Shown here: piece by piece, positions 41,604 to 49,501 of the stretch | Layout: the number at the start of each line of letters is the position of its first letter | Numbering within the stretch: the stretch's first letter is position 1 | Assembly (NCBI GenBank): GCA_023150555.1 | Contig: JAKLKQ010000008.1 | Coordinates: forward strand, 1-64,000 | Direction: 5' to 3' | Length of the DNA: 64,000 nt | DNA from: Planctomycetota bacterium | GTDB lineage: Bacteria; Planctomycetota; SZUA-567; H5-PLA8 | Program-made: the position numbers and the translations under genes | The notes under the pieces: model-generated | Databases searched by the model: none | The model's input: the letters and a program-made list of their open reading frames with translations, nothing else | What the model was told of the DNA's origin: nothing

Positions 41604-41633
41604 TTGTGCGGCGCGGCGGAACTCGATTACACT
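41604..41633 (+). promoter_or_regulatory. Candidate promoter of the fxsA-like gene
   Basis: TTGTGC (41604-41609) and TACACT (41628-41633) are spaced 18 bases apart, and the -10 lies six bases before ATG 41640. This again would yield a leaderless or nearly leaderless mRNA. Confidence 0.4.
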
Positions 41634-41639
41634 TGAAGC

Positions 41640-42200
41640 ATGTTCGGGCTTCTGCTTCTGCTCGCCGGCGCCGTCGCAATCCTCGATCTGTATTTGCTTT
41701 ACCTGATCGCGGTGCACTTCGGCTGGCTGGCGTTTATGGCCTGCCTCTTTCTCCCCGCGATGCTGGGCGGGGAACTCGCGCGGCGGCAGGGGCGCGGCGT
41801 GGTGCAGCGCATCCAAAGCTCGATGCTCCAAGGACTTGAACCCGCGCCGGAGATGGTGAGCGGCGTCCTGTTGCTCGCGACGGGCCTCCTGTTCATCTAT
41901 CCGGGCCCGCTGACGACGGCGCTCGGCGCGCTGCTGCTGATCCCGCCGCTGCGGCGACTGGTCGCGCGCGCCGCGATCGCGGGGCTGGTGGCGCGCCTTT
42001 CGCGCGGCGGCATGACGGTTGTAACCCGGCAGCGCAGCGAGACTTCCTACTCGGCGGGGCCGGCCGTTCCAGGCGGCTTGAAAGACGTCGAAGGCCGCGA
42101 CCTGGGCTCGCAGCCGGGTGCCGCGCCGCCGCCTTCGCCGCAGTTGCCGCAGCCGGGAGCGCCGCCATCGCCAGACGCCGAACGCGGAGACGCGCCGTGA
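41640..42200 (+). CDS. FxsA-family membrane protein
   Basis: This 186-residue protein matches the FxsA family (suppressor of F-exclusion of phage T7 in E. coli when overproduced). The N-terminal two helices (LLLLAGAVAILDLYLLYLIA, FMACLFLPAMLGGELARRQG) and a third hydrophobic region with LLLATGLLFIYPGPLTTALGALLLIPPLR follow the family pattern, including 'G-LL--PG--T---G-LLL-P--R'. A Pro-rich cytoplasmic tail of about 45 residues is added. It is followed by a phosphatase gene whose GTG overlaps its stop, so the two are co-translated. Its molecular role is unknown. Confidence 0.88.
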   Translation: MFGLLLLLAGAVAILDLYLLYLIAVHFGWLAFMACLFLPAMLGGELARRQGRGVVQRIQSSMLQGLEPAPEMVSGVLLLATGLLFIYPGPLTTALGALLLIPPLRRLVARAAIAGLVARLSRGGMTVVTRQRSETSYSAGPAVPGGLKDVEGRDLGSQPGAAPPPSPQLPQPGAPPSPDAERGDAP

Positions 42201-42745
42201 TGACGCTGCGCCGCATCGCCGCCGCGCTGGCCTTCTATCCCACGCTGCTCTGGAACCTCTTGCTGTACCGTATCTTGTCGGGGCGGCGCTGGTGGGACCG
42301 CGTCGACGAGCACGTCCTAATCGGCGCGCTGCCGTTCGCCGGCGACGTGCCCGCGCTGCAGCGCGAAGGCGTCGGCGCCGTCGTCAACACTTGCATCGAG
42401 TACGCCGGGCCTTCCAAAGCCTATGCCCGCGCGGGGATCGAGCAGCTCCACATCCCGACCGTCGACTTCACGCCGCCGTCGCTCGAGGACTGCGAGCGCG
42501 CCTATGCATTCATGCGGCAGCAGATCGCCGCCGGGCGCCAGGTGTACGTCCACTGCAAGGCCGGGCGCGGCCGCAGCGCGACCGTCGTCGTCTGTTATCT
42601 CGTCGCGGCGAAGGGACTTACGCCCGAGCAGGCGCAGGCGCATCTGCAGCAGTGCCGCCCGCACGTCAGCACGACGATTCACAAGCGCGTCGTCGTGCAC
42701 GCCTTCGCCGCACGCCACGGCGGCGACACGCGCCGGCTGATTTGA
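42197..42745 (+). CDS. Dual-specificity protein phosphatase, PTPMT1-like
   Basis: This 182-residue Cys-based phosphatase has the P-loop VHCKAGRGRSATVV (nucleophile C120, Arg126) and a general-acid Asp in VDFTPP (D90). An N-terminal hydrophobic segment (ALAFYPTLLWNLLLYRIL, about 10-27) probably anchors it to the membrane. The P-loop reads like that of PTPMT1, which dephosphorylates phosphatidylglycerophosphate in cardiolipin synthesis; bacterial homologues with a basic P-loop Lys do the same. A lipid phosphatase role is therefore likely but not proven. GTG 42197 (or the ATG next to it) overlaps the fxsA stop. Confidence 0.85.
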   Translation: MMTLRRIAAALAFYPTLLWNLLLYRILSGRRWWDRVDEHVLIGALPFAGDVPALQREGVGAVVNTCIEYAGPSKAYARAGIEQLHIPTVDFTPPSLEDCERAYAFMRQQIAAGRQVYVHCKAGRGRSATVVVCYLVAAKGLTPEQAQAHLQQCRPHVSTTIHKRVVVHAFAARHGGDTRRLI

Positions 42746-42848
42746 ATTTTACGCGCCGCGCCGCCGCGCGTATGCTCGATGTTGCTCGAGCACATAGATC
42801 ACGCTAACCGCAGTGCCCCAAGGGGGTTGACCGCAGCAAGGAGGTTCC

Positions 42849-43895
42849 ATGCCCGGTTTCGATGAACGCCTCAGCCGCTTCCAGATCATCGGCGAGAACG
42901 TGCACTGCTCGCGCCGCGTGAAACTCAGCGGCATCCGCTGCCTCAAGGACGGCGGCAACGAGTACGTCGTCTGGAAGGAAGCCGGCGAGCAGCGCCGCAT
43001 GCTGATCCCCGACTGGTTCAAGGAGAACAACCAGCACTACCAGTCCGGCTTGGTCAGCCACTGCCATCTCGCGGTGGAGCACGGACTTAGAGGCGATCCC
43101 ATCGGCGCGGAATACATCACCTGGGTGACCAAGCGCCAGGTCGAGAAGGGCGCGCACTTCATCGACGTCAACATCGACGAGGTCAGCCCCAGCTTGGAGA
43201 AGCGCCTGGAATCGATGGCGTGGATCATCCCCGTCACGCAGAAGGCCGCGGGCAAGATTCCGCTGAGCGTCGACAGCTCCAACACCGAGACGATCCTCAA
43301 GGGGCTGGAGGTCTACGACTACAAGCAGAGCACCCCGATGCTGAATTCGATCGCGCTCGAGCGCCCCGAGACCATCGAAGTCGGTGCCAGCAAGAAACTT
43401 CCGTCGATCGTGATGGCCAGCAACGAAGAGGGCATGCCGCACAGCGTCGACGAGCGCATGGAGAACATTGGCCGCATCGTCGCGGAGTGCACCAAGCGCG
43501 GCATGAAGCTGGGACAGCTCTACATCGACGTGCTGATCTACCCGAAGGCCGCCGGCAGCAAGGAAGGCCTCGACGGGCTCCTGGCCATCAAGGCCGTGCA
43601 CGAAAAGTACGGCGACGAGATCCACATCGCCGGCGGGCACAGCAACTTCAGCTTCGGCATGCCTTTGCGCCATCTCATCAACGCCGTCTGGCTGGACTTG
43701 GTGATCCAGAACGGCTGCGACAGCGGCATCATCGACCCCATCACCGTCGACCCCAAGGCCGTGAAGCAGCTCGACCGCAACGCCGACTACTACCAGCGCA
43801 CCAAGGACATGATCGAGAACGAGGAAGATGACGCGGTGATGGACTACCTCGAAGCCGCCCGCGGCGGTGAGATCGAAGATCCCTTCGAGAAGTAA
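42849..43895 (+). CDS. Pterin-binding methyltransferase (DHPS/AcsE/MetH-like TIM barrel)
   Basis: This 348-residue protein has the pterin-binding TIM-barrel fold shared by dihydropteroate synthase, MetH and methyltetrahydrofolate:corrinoid methyltransferase. Supporting motifs are IIGENVHCSRR near the N-terminus, GAHFIDVNIDEV, IPLSVDSSNTETI, STPMLNSIALERPE, PSIVMASNEEGMP, IYIDVLIYP-like LYIDVLIYPKAAG and GGHSNFSFGMPLRHLINAVWL. The GHSNxSFGxP motif is typical of the methyltransferase rather than the DHPS branch. No corrinoid protein or CODH/ACS gene is in view, so the methyl acceptor is unknown. ATG 42849 has GGAGG five bases ahead, and a strong terminator follows the gene. Confidence 0.85.
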   Translation: MPGFDERLSRFQIIGENVHCSRRVKLSGIRCLKDGGNEYVVWKEAGEQRRMLIPDWFKENNQHYQSGLVSHCHLAVEHGLRGDPIGAEYITWVTKRQVEKGAHFIDVNIDEVSPSLEKRLESMAWIIPVTQKAAGKIPLSVDSSNTETILKGLEVYDYKQSTPMLNSIALERPETIEVGASKKLPSIVMASNEEGMPHSVDERMENIGRIVAECTKRGMKLGQLYIDVLIYPKAAGSKEGLDGLLAIKAVHEKYGDEIHIAGGHSNFSFGMPLRHLINAVWLDLVIQNGCDSGIIDPITVDPKAVKQLDRNADYYQRTKDMIENEEDDAVMDYLEAARGGEIEDPFEK

Positions 43896-43924
43896 CGGCG
43901 AACGGCTTTCACCACGGAGTCACG

Positions 43925-43964
43925 GAGGCCACGGAGAATCTAAATCTCTGTGGCCTCTTTGTTT
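43925..43964 (+). terminator. Strong hairpin terminator
   Basis: A 13-bp stem (GAGGCCACGGAGA / TCTCTGTGGCCTC, one G-T pair) with a 7-base loop is followed by TTTGTTT. It lies about 30 bases after the methyltransferase stop. The composition is like an interspersed repeat family (CCACGGAG arms), seen here also at 43912-43924. Confidence 0.8.
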
Positions 43965-44064
43965 ATGCGGAAGATGGATTTGATATCAAGCGGGCGTGTA
44001 ACACCCGCATTTCCTGGCCAAATCCTGAGAAGATTTCTCTGCGTGCTCCTCGTTAAAGCGCGTC

Positions 44065-44829
44065 TTACAGCTCCATCTCGTGCACCTTGCGGCCCAGGCG
44101 CAGTCCGCCGCGGCGGTGTTCGATCTCCTTCAGCCGCAAGCATTTGTTCTTGTGCACGAAGGCGCAGGGGCGCGTGTTCTTCATCCAGCCGCCCAGGTTG
44201 AAGGCCGTCACGCCGCCGAAGCGCCGCACGCCCGGGCAGTGCGTGTGCCCGAAGACCACCGCGCGGACGTTCGCGCCCGGAGACGCTTCTCGCGCGAAGC
44301 GTTCGATCCGCTTGCCCACCAAGGGGTTCCACATGATCGGCGCGGCCAGCTTCTGAGGGATGCAGTCGTAGGCGTGTCCGATGAGCGCCCAGTGCGTGCA
44401 GTTCGCGCGCGAGTTCACCTTGTGCGGGCCGTACTTGCGCGCGTTGAGCGTGCGGACGCGCTCGGCGATGTCGCCCTTGCGGCCAAGGCGGCTGTAGAGC
44501 GCGTGGCCGTGCAGGTAGAGCGTCTCGCCGAAGAGCGCGAACTCCTCGCCTTGCTCGCGCGTCGCGTCGTGGTTTCCGCGGAACCAGACAATGTCCTTCA
44601 CGCCCTGCCTGCGGCAGACCGCCTCGACGCGGTCCTCCATCGCAAGCGCCTGCGCCTCATCGAGATACCAGTGGTCGACGATATCGCCCAGCAGCAGGAC
44701 GCGCTCGAATCCCTGCACCAGCGGCGCGAGGTCTTCGGGAGCCTGCAGGGTGCTGCCGGCGCGGCCCAGGTGGCAGTCGCTGAGGGCCAGGGTACGCGGG
44801 GATGCGGTGTCTTTCATCACGGTGCCCAT
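44065..44829 (-). CDS. Calcineurin-like metallophosphoesterase (LpxH/UDP-diacylglucosamine-pyrophosphatase-like)
   Basis: This 254-residue enzyme has all five di-metal motifs: SDCHLG (D-x-H), LLGDIVD (GD), FRGNHDA (GNHD), LHGH and VFGHTHCPG (GHTH). The insert with YLDEAQALAMEDRVEA and a helical cap before HGH resembles the LpxH/UDP-2,3-diacylglucosamine hydrolase family, but the substrate is not certain. Initiation is at ATG 44829 or ATG 44817 (KDTASPR). It is monocistronic and lies opposite the methyltransferase gene. Confidence 0.85.
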   Translation of the reverse strand: MGTVMKDTASPRTLALSDCHLGRAGSTLQAPEDLAPLVQGFERVLLLGDIVDHWYLDEAQALAMEDRVEAVCRRQGVKDIVWFRGNHDATREQGEEFALFGETLYLHGHALYSRLGRKGDIAERVRTLNARKYGPHKVNSRANCTHWALIGHAYDCIPQKLAAPIMWNPLVGKRIERFAREASPGANVRAVVFGHTHCPGVRRFGGVTAFNLGGWMKNTRPCAFVHKNKCLRLKEIEHRRGGLRLGRKVHEMEL

Positions 44830-44963
44830 CTAACGTCTTGCGCCGCAAGGAACTTCATGAAGTTATTATCGCACAAACCGGCGGCCTATTCCATACTTCA
44901 GGTCGGTGGGGAAGGTCTTTTGGCGCGGCACGGCAAAACCCAATTTCGTACACGCAACTTCTT

Positions 44964-45719
44964 CTATCGCCGGAGGTTCCAAGAATCCTGTGCGTATTTT
45001 TCCTTGAGCAGCCGCTGCGCGGCCGAGCGTTCGGCGGCGGTGGGCTCGGCCGCGTCCTCGACAGCGCCCAACTCCGCGCAAAGGGCCTTCGTGAAGTCCG
45101 CAAGTCCCTTCGGCGCGCCGAGTTCCTTTAGCGACGTCAGGAAGGCACGGTGGTCGCGCCCCGCGCGGTAATCGGGCGAGCGGGTGGGGAAGCGCAGCAC
45201 TCTCGCCAGCGCGGCCCAGTCCGGATCGGCCAGCAGCGTGCCGTGGACGAGCACGCTTAAGCGCTTGCGGGCCTGCGCGTGGCCGGCCAGCTTGCGCAAC
45301 TCGCCGCCGGCGATCGTCACGGCGAAGTCGCTCAGCCCCGCGAAGCCAGTCGTAACGCCCAAGCGTTTCAACGCGCGCTGAACCGGCGCCAGCGCGGCTT
45401 CCATCGCGCCGCTAATCGACTGCGAGCCCGGCAGTTGCGCGAACGGGTAGAAGGCGCTGTAGGAGAGCACGCCGGGGCCGTTCAGCACCGCGCCTCCGCC
45501 GCTGTGGCGCCGCAGCACGGGCACGCCGGATTCTCGCGCGGCTTCGAGCTGCACCTCGCGGGCGTGCTCCTGGCCCGTGCCGAGCACCACGGCGGTGGAA
45601 CGCATCTGCCAGACGCGCCACGTGGGCGGCGAGGAACTCTCCTCAAGGCCGAGCTGGATCGCCTCCTCGAGCGCGAGGTCCTCGGCCGGCGTGGGCGCGG
45701 TGAAGGTCAGGAAACGCAT
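44964..45719 (-). CDS. Lipoate-protein ligase A-like / lipoyltransferase
   Basis: This 251-residue member of the BPL/LplA/LipB superfamily attaches or transfers lipoate (or octanoate) to lipoyl domains such as GcvH. The signature RRHSGGGAVLNGPGVLSYS (71-89), the AGLSDFAV and GGELRKLAGHAQARKR stretch with the catalytic Lys K143, and VHGTLL are visible. It is shorter than E. coli LplA and lacks the accessory domain, like LipM/LplJ-type proteins. A lipoylated GcvH is encoded at 51 kb, a likely client. No lipA or lipB was seen. Confidence 0.88.
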   Translation of the reverse strand: MRFLTFTAPTPAEDLALEEAIQLGLEESSSPPTWRVWQMRSTAVVLGTGQEHAREVQLEAARESGVPVLRRHSGGGAVLNGPGVLSYSAFYPFAQLPGSQSISGAMEAALAPVQRALKRLGVTTGFAGLSDFAVTIAGGELRKLAGHAQARKRLSVLVHGTLLADPDWAALARVLRFPTRSPDYRAGRDHRAFLTSLKELGAPKGLADFTKALCAELGAVEDAAEPTAAERSAAQRLLKEKYAQDSWNLRR

Positions 45720-45794
45720 CGCTTACCCCAGAGGATGCTGCACGCCAACGACGGCGTGAACGTGGAAGGCTATACGAGATTGATGGTTAGACCA

Positions 45795-45952
45795 ATTGCG
45801 GATTGCGGATTGCGGATTGGCGGGCGAAGGCGAAGCGCCAGGCGCATGATTCCGCGGCAGCGCGTCGGTGAACTCTTGCGATCTCGTGGATGAAAAGGTC
45901 TTAAATTAACGTCCGTTTTCCAGCCCGAAATCCGCAATCCCAAATCCGCAAT
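45795..45952. repeat. Direct and inverted repeats of ATTGCGGATT units
   Basis: The left part (45795-45819) has three tandem units GATTGCG (reading ATTGCGGATTGCGG and so on). The right part (45928-45952) carries the inverted version, AATCCGCAAT twice. About 108 bases lie between them with no gene; the whole could form a long stem-loop. It fills the gap between the lipoate ligase and the beta-helix gene. Confidence 0.55.
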
Positions 45953-45956
45953 GGCG

Positions 45957-47843
45957 TTAGCGGTATTGGTCCAGCAGGTCCTGAGCGCGTTTGGCGGCGG
46001 CGGTCTCGGGATAGCGCTGGCGGATCTGCAGGCAGCCGGCGTTGATCCATTGCAGCGTCTGGCTGTTCTTCTTCAGGAACTCGGCGTCCTTCGGATCCCT
46101 TTTCCCATTCACGGGTTGCAGGCGCCCGACCAGCATCTCGACCTTCGTCCAGAGCAGCGCAGCCTCTTGCTCCTTGCGTACTTTGGGATCGCGGCGCAGC
46201 GCGTCGGCTTCCCTCTTGGCCGTCACGGCCAGCTCGTCCCCGGCGAAGTCCGCGGCGAGCCGGTCGAATTTCTCGATCGCGTCAAGGGGTTGCGCGGCCT
46301 TGGCTTCCAGCGCCGCGTCAAGGCGCCGCTGGGCTTCGCCGCCGAGCGACTCGAACATCATCGCCGCTTCCTTCTTCTCCTGCGGGTCGGCGCTGTCTTT
46401 CTTCGTACGCAGCGTGGCCAGCACCTTTCCAAGGCCTTGCTGCGCGATAACTTGCTTCGCGAGCGCCTCGAGTTTCACGTACGGCCCCGGACCGGCCATC
46501 AACTCGCCGGGGGACTTGATGGGCTTGCGCTCCAACTGCGGCAGCCAGCCGGGGTTCTTGCCCTCGCCGCCTTCGTACGCGCCGCGGTACGGCCCGCTGC
46601 GCTTGTTGTCGTTAAAGTCGCGGTCGGCGTGCTCGTATTTGCCAAAGATGTTGGCGTCCAAGGGCTTGCCCGTCAACTTGCCGGCCACAGGGAAGAGGTC
46701 CAGGCTGCCAGGGCTGTTCTGCGGCGCGCGCAGGAACCTGGGGGCTTCGTCGTAGCTTCCGGTGACGTTCTCGAACTGCTCGCCCGCCGAGATTCCGCCC
46801 GACGCGAAGACGGCATTGCCGGCGACGATCTGCTTGTGCGCCGAATCGCCGCCTCCGACGCGGATGCCTGCGCCCTTCGAGACGACGGTGTTGTTGAAGA
46901 CGCGGATCTCCTTCACCTTGCCGTTGTGGCGCTGGATGCGCACCGCTGCGCCGCCCAGGGTGTTGACGAAGAGGTTGTTGTACAGCGCTACGTTGCCTTC
47001 GCCCTGGAAGAGCGCCTCGTCGGAACTGTTCTCGTAAAAGAAGTTCCCGTAAATGAGGTACTGGTCCTCGCTGCCATCGCCGGACTCGGGGAAGTGCCCC
47101 ACCAACAGATTGGGGCGCGCGCCGTCGCTTTGGCCCTTGCCCTTCTCGGCCTTGCAGAAGACGTTGTTGCGGATCACCGTTACGGCCTTTTTGGGCATGC
47201 CGGGGAGGTCCGGGCGGCTGTTCTGGTGCTTGATCTGGATGTTGTAGCCGATGGTGTTCATGACCAGGTTGTTTTCGATGACGCCGGCTACGAAAGGCGC
47301 ATCGCCTTCGCTGCCGCCCAGGTACATCCCCGTGCCGGTGCCGACGATGACGTTGTTGCGGATCGTCCAGTTCCACGACGGCGTGCTGTTGCAGGCGATG
47401 CCCACCACCTGCTGGTTGGTGCCGTGGTTGCGGATCGTCAGCCCGTCGATGGTGATATCGTGGGAAGTATCGCGTCCGTTGACGCCGAAGACGTCCAGGC
47501 CTTTGCCGTCCAACTCCAGGTTGCGCACCACGATGTAGCTGCTGCCGAAGACCTCGACGGTGTCGTGCCCGTCGCGCCCGGTGAAGAGCGCCGGCGCGCC
47601 GCTCTCGGGCCCGGTCACGGTCAGCGGCTTGCCGGCCTCGCCGTCCATCTTGTGGATGGGCAGGCCCGAGGCATAGGTGCCGGCCGCCAGTTCCAGGGTG
47701 TCGCCGGGTTTGAGTTTCTTAAGCTGCGAGAGGTAGGTGCCGGGGTCGCCCTTCAGGGTCGCGCCGAACGCGCAAGCGTTTGCAAGTGCAAGGGTTACGA
47801 GAGCAATCCCAAGCCGCCTGATGTGTTGGCGCGCGACTTCCAT
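45957..47843 (-). CDS. Exported parallel beta-helix protein
   Basis: This 628-residue protein has a signal peptide (about 1-27, ALVTLALANACAFG). Residues 35-420 form a right-handed parallel beta-helix of the pectate-lyase/polysaccharide-lyase type. Repeated coils contain NxI/V patterns (YIVVRNLELDG, ITIDGLTIRNHG, WTIRNNVIVGTGTG, GVIENNLVMNTIG, TVIRNNVFCKAE, ALYNNLFVNTLGG, EIRVFNNTVVSKG), with an N-terminal GDTLELAAGTY cap. The C-terminal 200 residues are helical (LRTKKDSADPQEKKEAAMMFES). It may act on a polysaccharide outside the cell; the catalytic residues are not identifiable, so lyase activity is an inference. Confidence 0.82.
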   Translation of the reverse strand: MEVARQHIRRLGIALVTLALANACAFGATLKGDPGTYLSQLKKLKPGDTLELAAGTYASGLPIHKMDGEAGKPLTVTGPESGAPALFTGRDGHDTVEVFGSSYIVVRNLELDGKGLDVFGVNGRDTSHDITIDGLTIRNHGTNQQVVGIACNSTPSWNWTIRNNVIVGTGTGMYLGGSEGDAPFVAGVIENNLVMNTIGYNIQIKHQNSRPDLPGMPKKAVTVIRNNVFCKAEKGKGQSDGARPNLLVGHFPESGDGSEDQYLIYGNFFYENSSDEALFQGEGNVALYNNLFVNTLGGAAVRIQRHNGKVKEIRVFNNTVVSKGAGIRVGGGDSAHKQIVAGNAVFASGGISAGEQFENVTGSYDEAPRFLRAPQNSPGSLDLFPVAGKLTGKPLDANIFGKYEHADRDFNDNKRSGPYRGAYEGGEGKNPGWLPQLERKPIKSPGELMAGPGPYVKLEALAKQVIAQQGLGKVLATLRTKKDSADPQEKKEAAMMFESLGGEAQRRLDAALEAKAAQPLDAIEKFDRLAADFAGDELAVTAKREADALRRDPKVRKEQEAALLWTKVEMLVGRLQPVNGKRDPKDAEFLKKNSQTLQWINAGCLQIRQRYPETAAAKRAQDLLDQYR

Positions 47844-48033
47844 GTTCGTACTACCCCGCCGTTTTCGATTGGTCTCAATTATCTAACGTCGTGAGGCGGC
47901 GGGTCTTGCGGAGAATTAGACGGGAATGCAGCAGTTGGGCGGCACAGACGGGTTGCTGTGTCTTTGGGTCTGGAAATGAGTCGCAGTCCACTGCGCGCTC
48001 TGCGGTAAAACCAATCTGCGCGGGGCCTTGTGT

Positions 48034-49488
48034 CTACTCGCAGGCGCAGAAGCGCAGGTCGAGTTCGCGGGCGGCGCGGGTCTCGTCGACCTTGCCCACC
48101 GGCGCGGTGTGCGGCGCGTTGATGACCAGATCGGGCGTCTCAAGCGCTTCCTTGGCGATTTTTTCCATCGCCTCGCAGAAGGCGTCGAGCGTCGCCTTGC
48201 TCTCCGTCTCGGTGGGCTCGATCATCATCGCTTCCTTGACCACCAGCGGGAAGTAGATCGTCGGCGGATGGTAGCCGTAGTCGATCAGGCGCTTGGCAAT
48301 GTGCAGCGTGCGGACGCCCTTTTCCAGCATCGCGTCGGTGGGCTGGAGGATGAATTCGTGCATGCACGGCGCGGCCAGCGCGCGCTTGTACGTCTTCTGC
48401 AGGCGGGACAATACGTACGCGGCGTTCAGCACCGCGTGCTTGCCGACCTGCGGCAGGCCGTCGCGCCCATGCTTGCGGAAGTAGGTGTACGCGCGCACCA
48501 GCACGTTGGCGTTGCCCTGGTAGGTGCCCATCCGCCCGATGGTCTCCGGGCGGTCCTCGCTGAGCGCGTAGCCGTCGCCGGCCTTTTTCACGAAGGGCAC
48601 GGGCAGGAACGGCGCGAGGTGCTTCTTGACGCCCACCGGTCCGGCGCCGGGGCCGCCGCCGCCGTGAGGCGTGGAGAAGGTCTTGTGCAGGTTCAGGTGC
48701 ACGACGTCGAAGCCCATGTCGCCGGGGCGCGCGACGCCCAGGATCGCGTTCAGGTTCGCGCCGTCGTAGTACAGCAGGCCGCCGGCGTCGTGGACCTTCT
48801 TCGCGATGTTCTGGATCTCGGTTTCGAAGAGCCCCAGCGTATTGGGATTGGTGAGCATCAAGCCTGCGGTGTCGTCGCCCAGGGCCGCTTCGAGGCCCTT
48901 CAGGTCGACGAGGCCTTCCGGCGTGCCCGGCACGGTGACGACTTCGTAGCCGGCGATCGCCGCGCTGGCGGGGTTGGTGCCGTGCGCAGCGTCGGGGACC
49001 AGGATCTTCCTGCGCTTCATGTCCTTGCGGTGGTCGTGGTAGGCCTTGATCAGCAGCAGGCCCGCCAGTTCGCCGTGCGCGCCGGCCATGGGATTTAGTG
49101 TCACCGCGTCCATGCCGGTGACTTCACACAGGCCCTGCTCGAGTTCGAACAGTACCTGAAGGGTGCCCTGTGTGGTGTTGTCGGGCTGGAGCGGGTGCAG
49201 GCCGGCGAAGGCGGGCCAGCGCGCGACGGCTTCGTTGATCTTGGGGTTGTACTTCATGGTGCAGCTGCCCAGCGGATAGAAGGTGCTGTCGATGCCGACC
49301 TGCCGCCGCGAGAGCGCCAGGACGTGCCGAACCAACTCGAGTTCGCTCACTTCGGGCAGGTCCGGCGCCTGGGTGCGCAGCAGGCCCTTGCCCAGCACGC
49401 TCTCGGCCGAACGCGTACCGGCGGGGTTTTCGGCCGGGAAGTAGATATCCGGACAGCCGGCTCGGGATTTCTCGAAGATCAGTTCCAT
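48034..49488 (-). CDS. gcvPB: Glycine dehydrogenase (decarboxylating) subunit 2
   Basis: The P-protein of the glycine cleavage system uses PLP to decarboxylate glycine and pass the aminomethyl group to GcvH. This is the C-terminal, PLP-binding half, as a separate 484-residue subunit. The PLP Lys is K269 in HLNLHKTFSTPHGGGGPG; other signatures are FYPLGSCTMKYNPK, AHGTNPASAAIAGY and YYDGANLNAILG. It follows gcvPA by 13 bases on the same strand, so they form an alpha2-beta2 type P-protein. The gene order is gcvH-gcvPA-gcvPB. Confidence 0.97.
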   Translation of the reverse strand: MELIFEKSRAGCPDIYFPAENPAGTRSAESVLGKGLLRTQAPDLPEVSELELVRHVLALSRRQVGIDSTFYPLGSCTMKYNPKINEAVARWPAFAGLHPLQPDNTTQGTLQVLFELEQGLCEVTGMDAVTLNPMAGAHGELAGLLLIKAYHDHRKDMKRRKILVPDAAHGTNPASAAIAGYEVVTVPGTPEGLVDLKGLEAALGDDTAGLMLTNPNTLGLFETEIQNIAKKVHDAGGLLYYDGANLNAILGVARPGDMGFDVVHLNLHKTFSTPHGGGGPGAGPVGVKKHLAPFLPVPFVKKAGDGYALSEDRPETIGRMGTYQGNANVLVRAYTYFRKHGRDGLPQVGKHAVLNAAYVLSRLQKTYKRALAAPCMHEFILQPTDAMLEKGVRTLHIAKRLIDYGYHPPTIYFPLVVKEAMMIEPTETESKATLDAFCEAMEKIAKEALETPDLVINAPHTAPVGKVDETRAARELDLRFCACE

Positions 49489-49501
49489 GGCGTGCGCTCG
49501 C

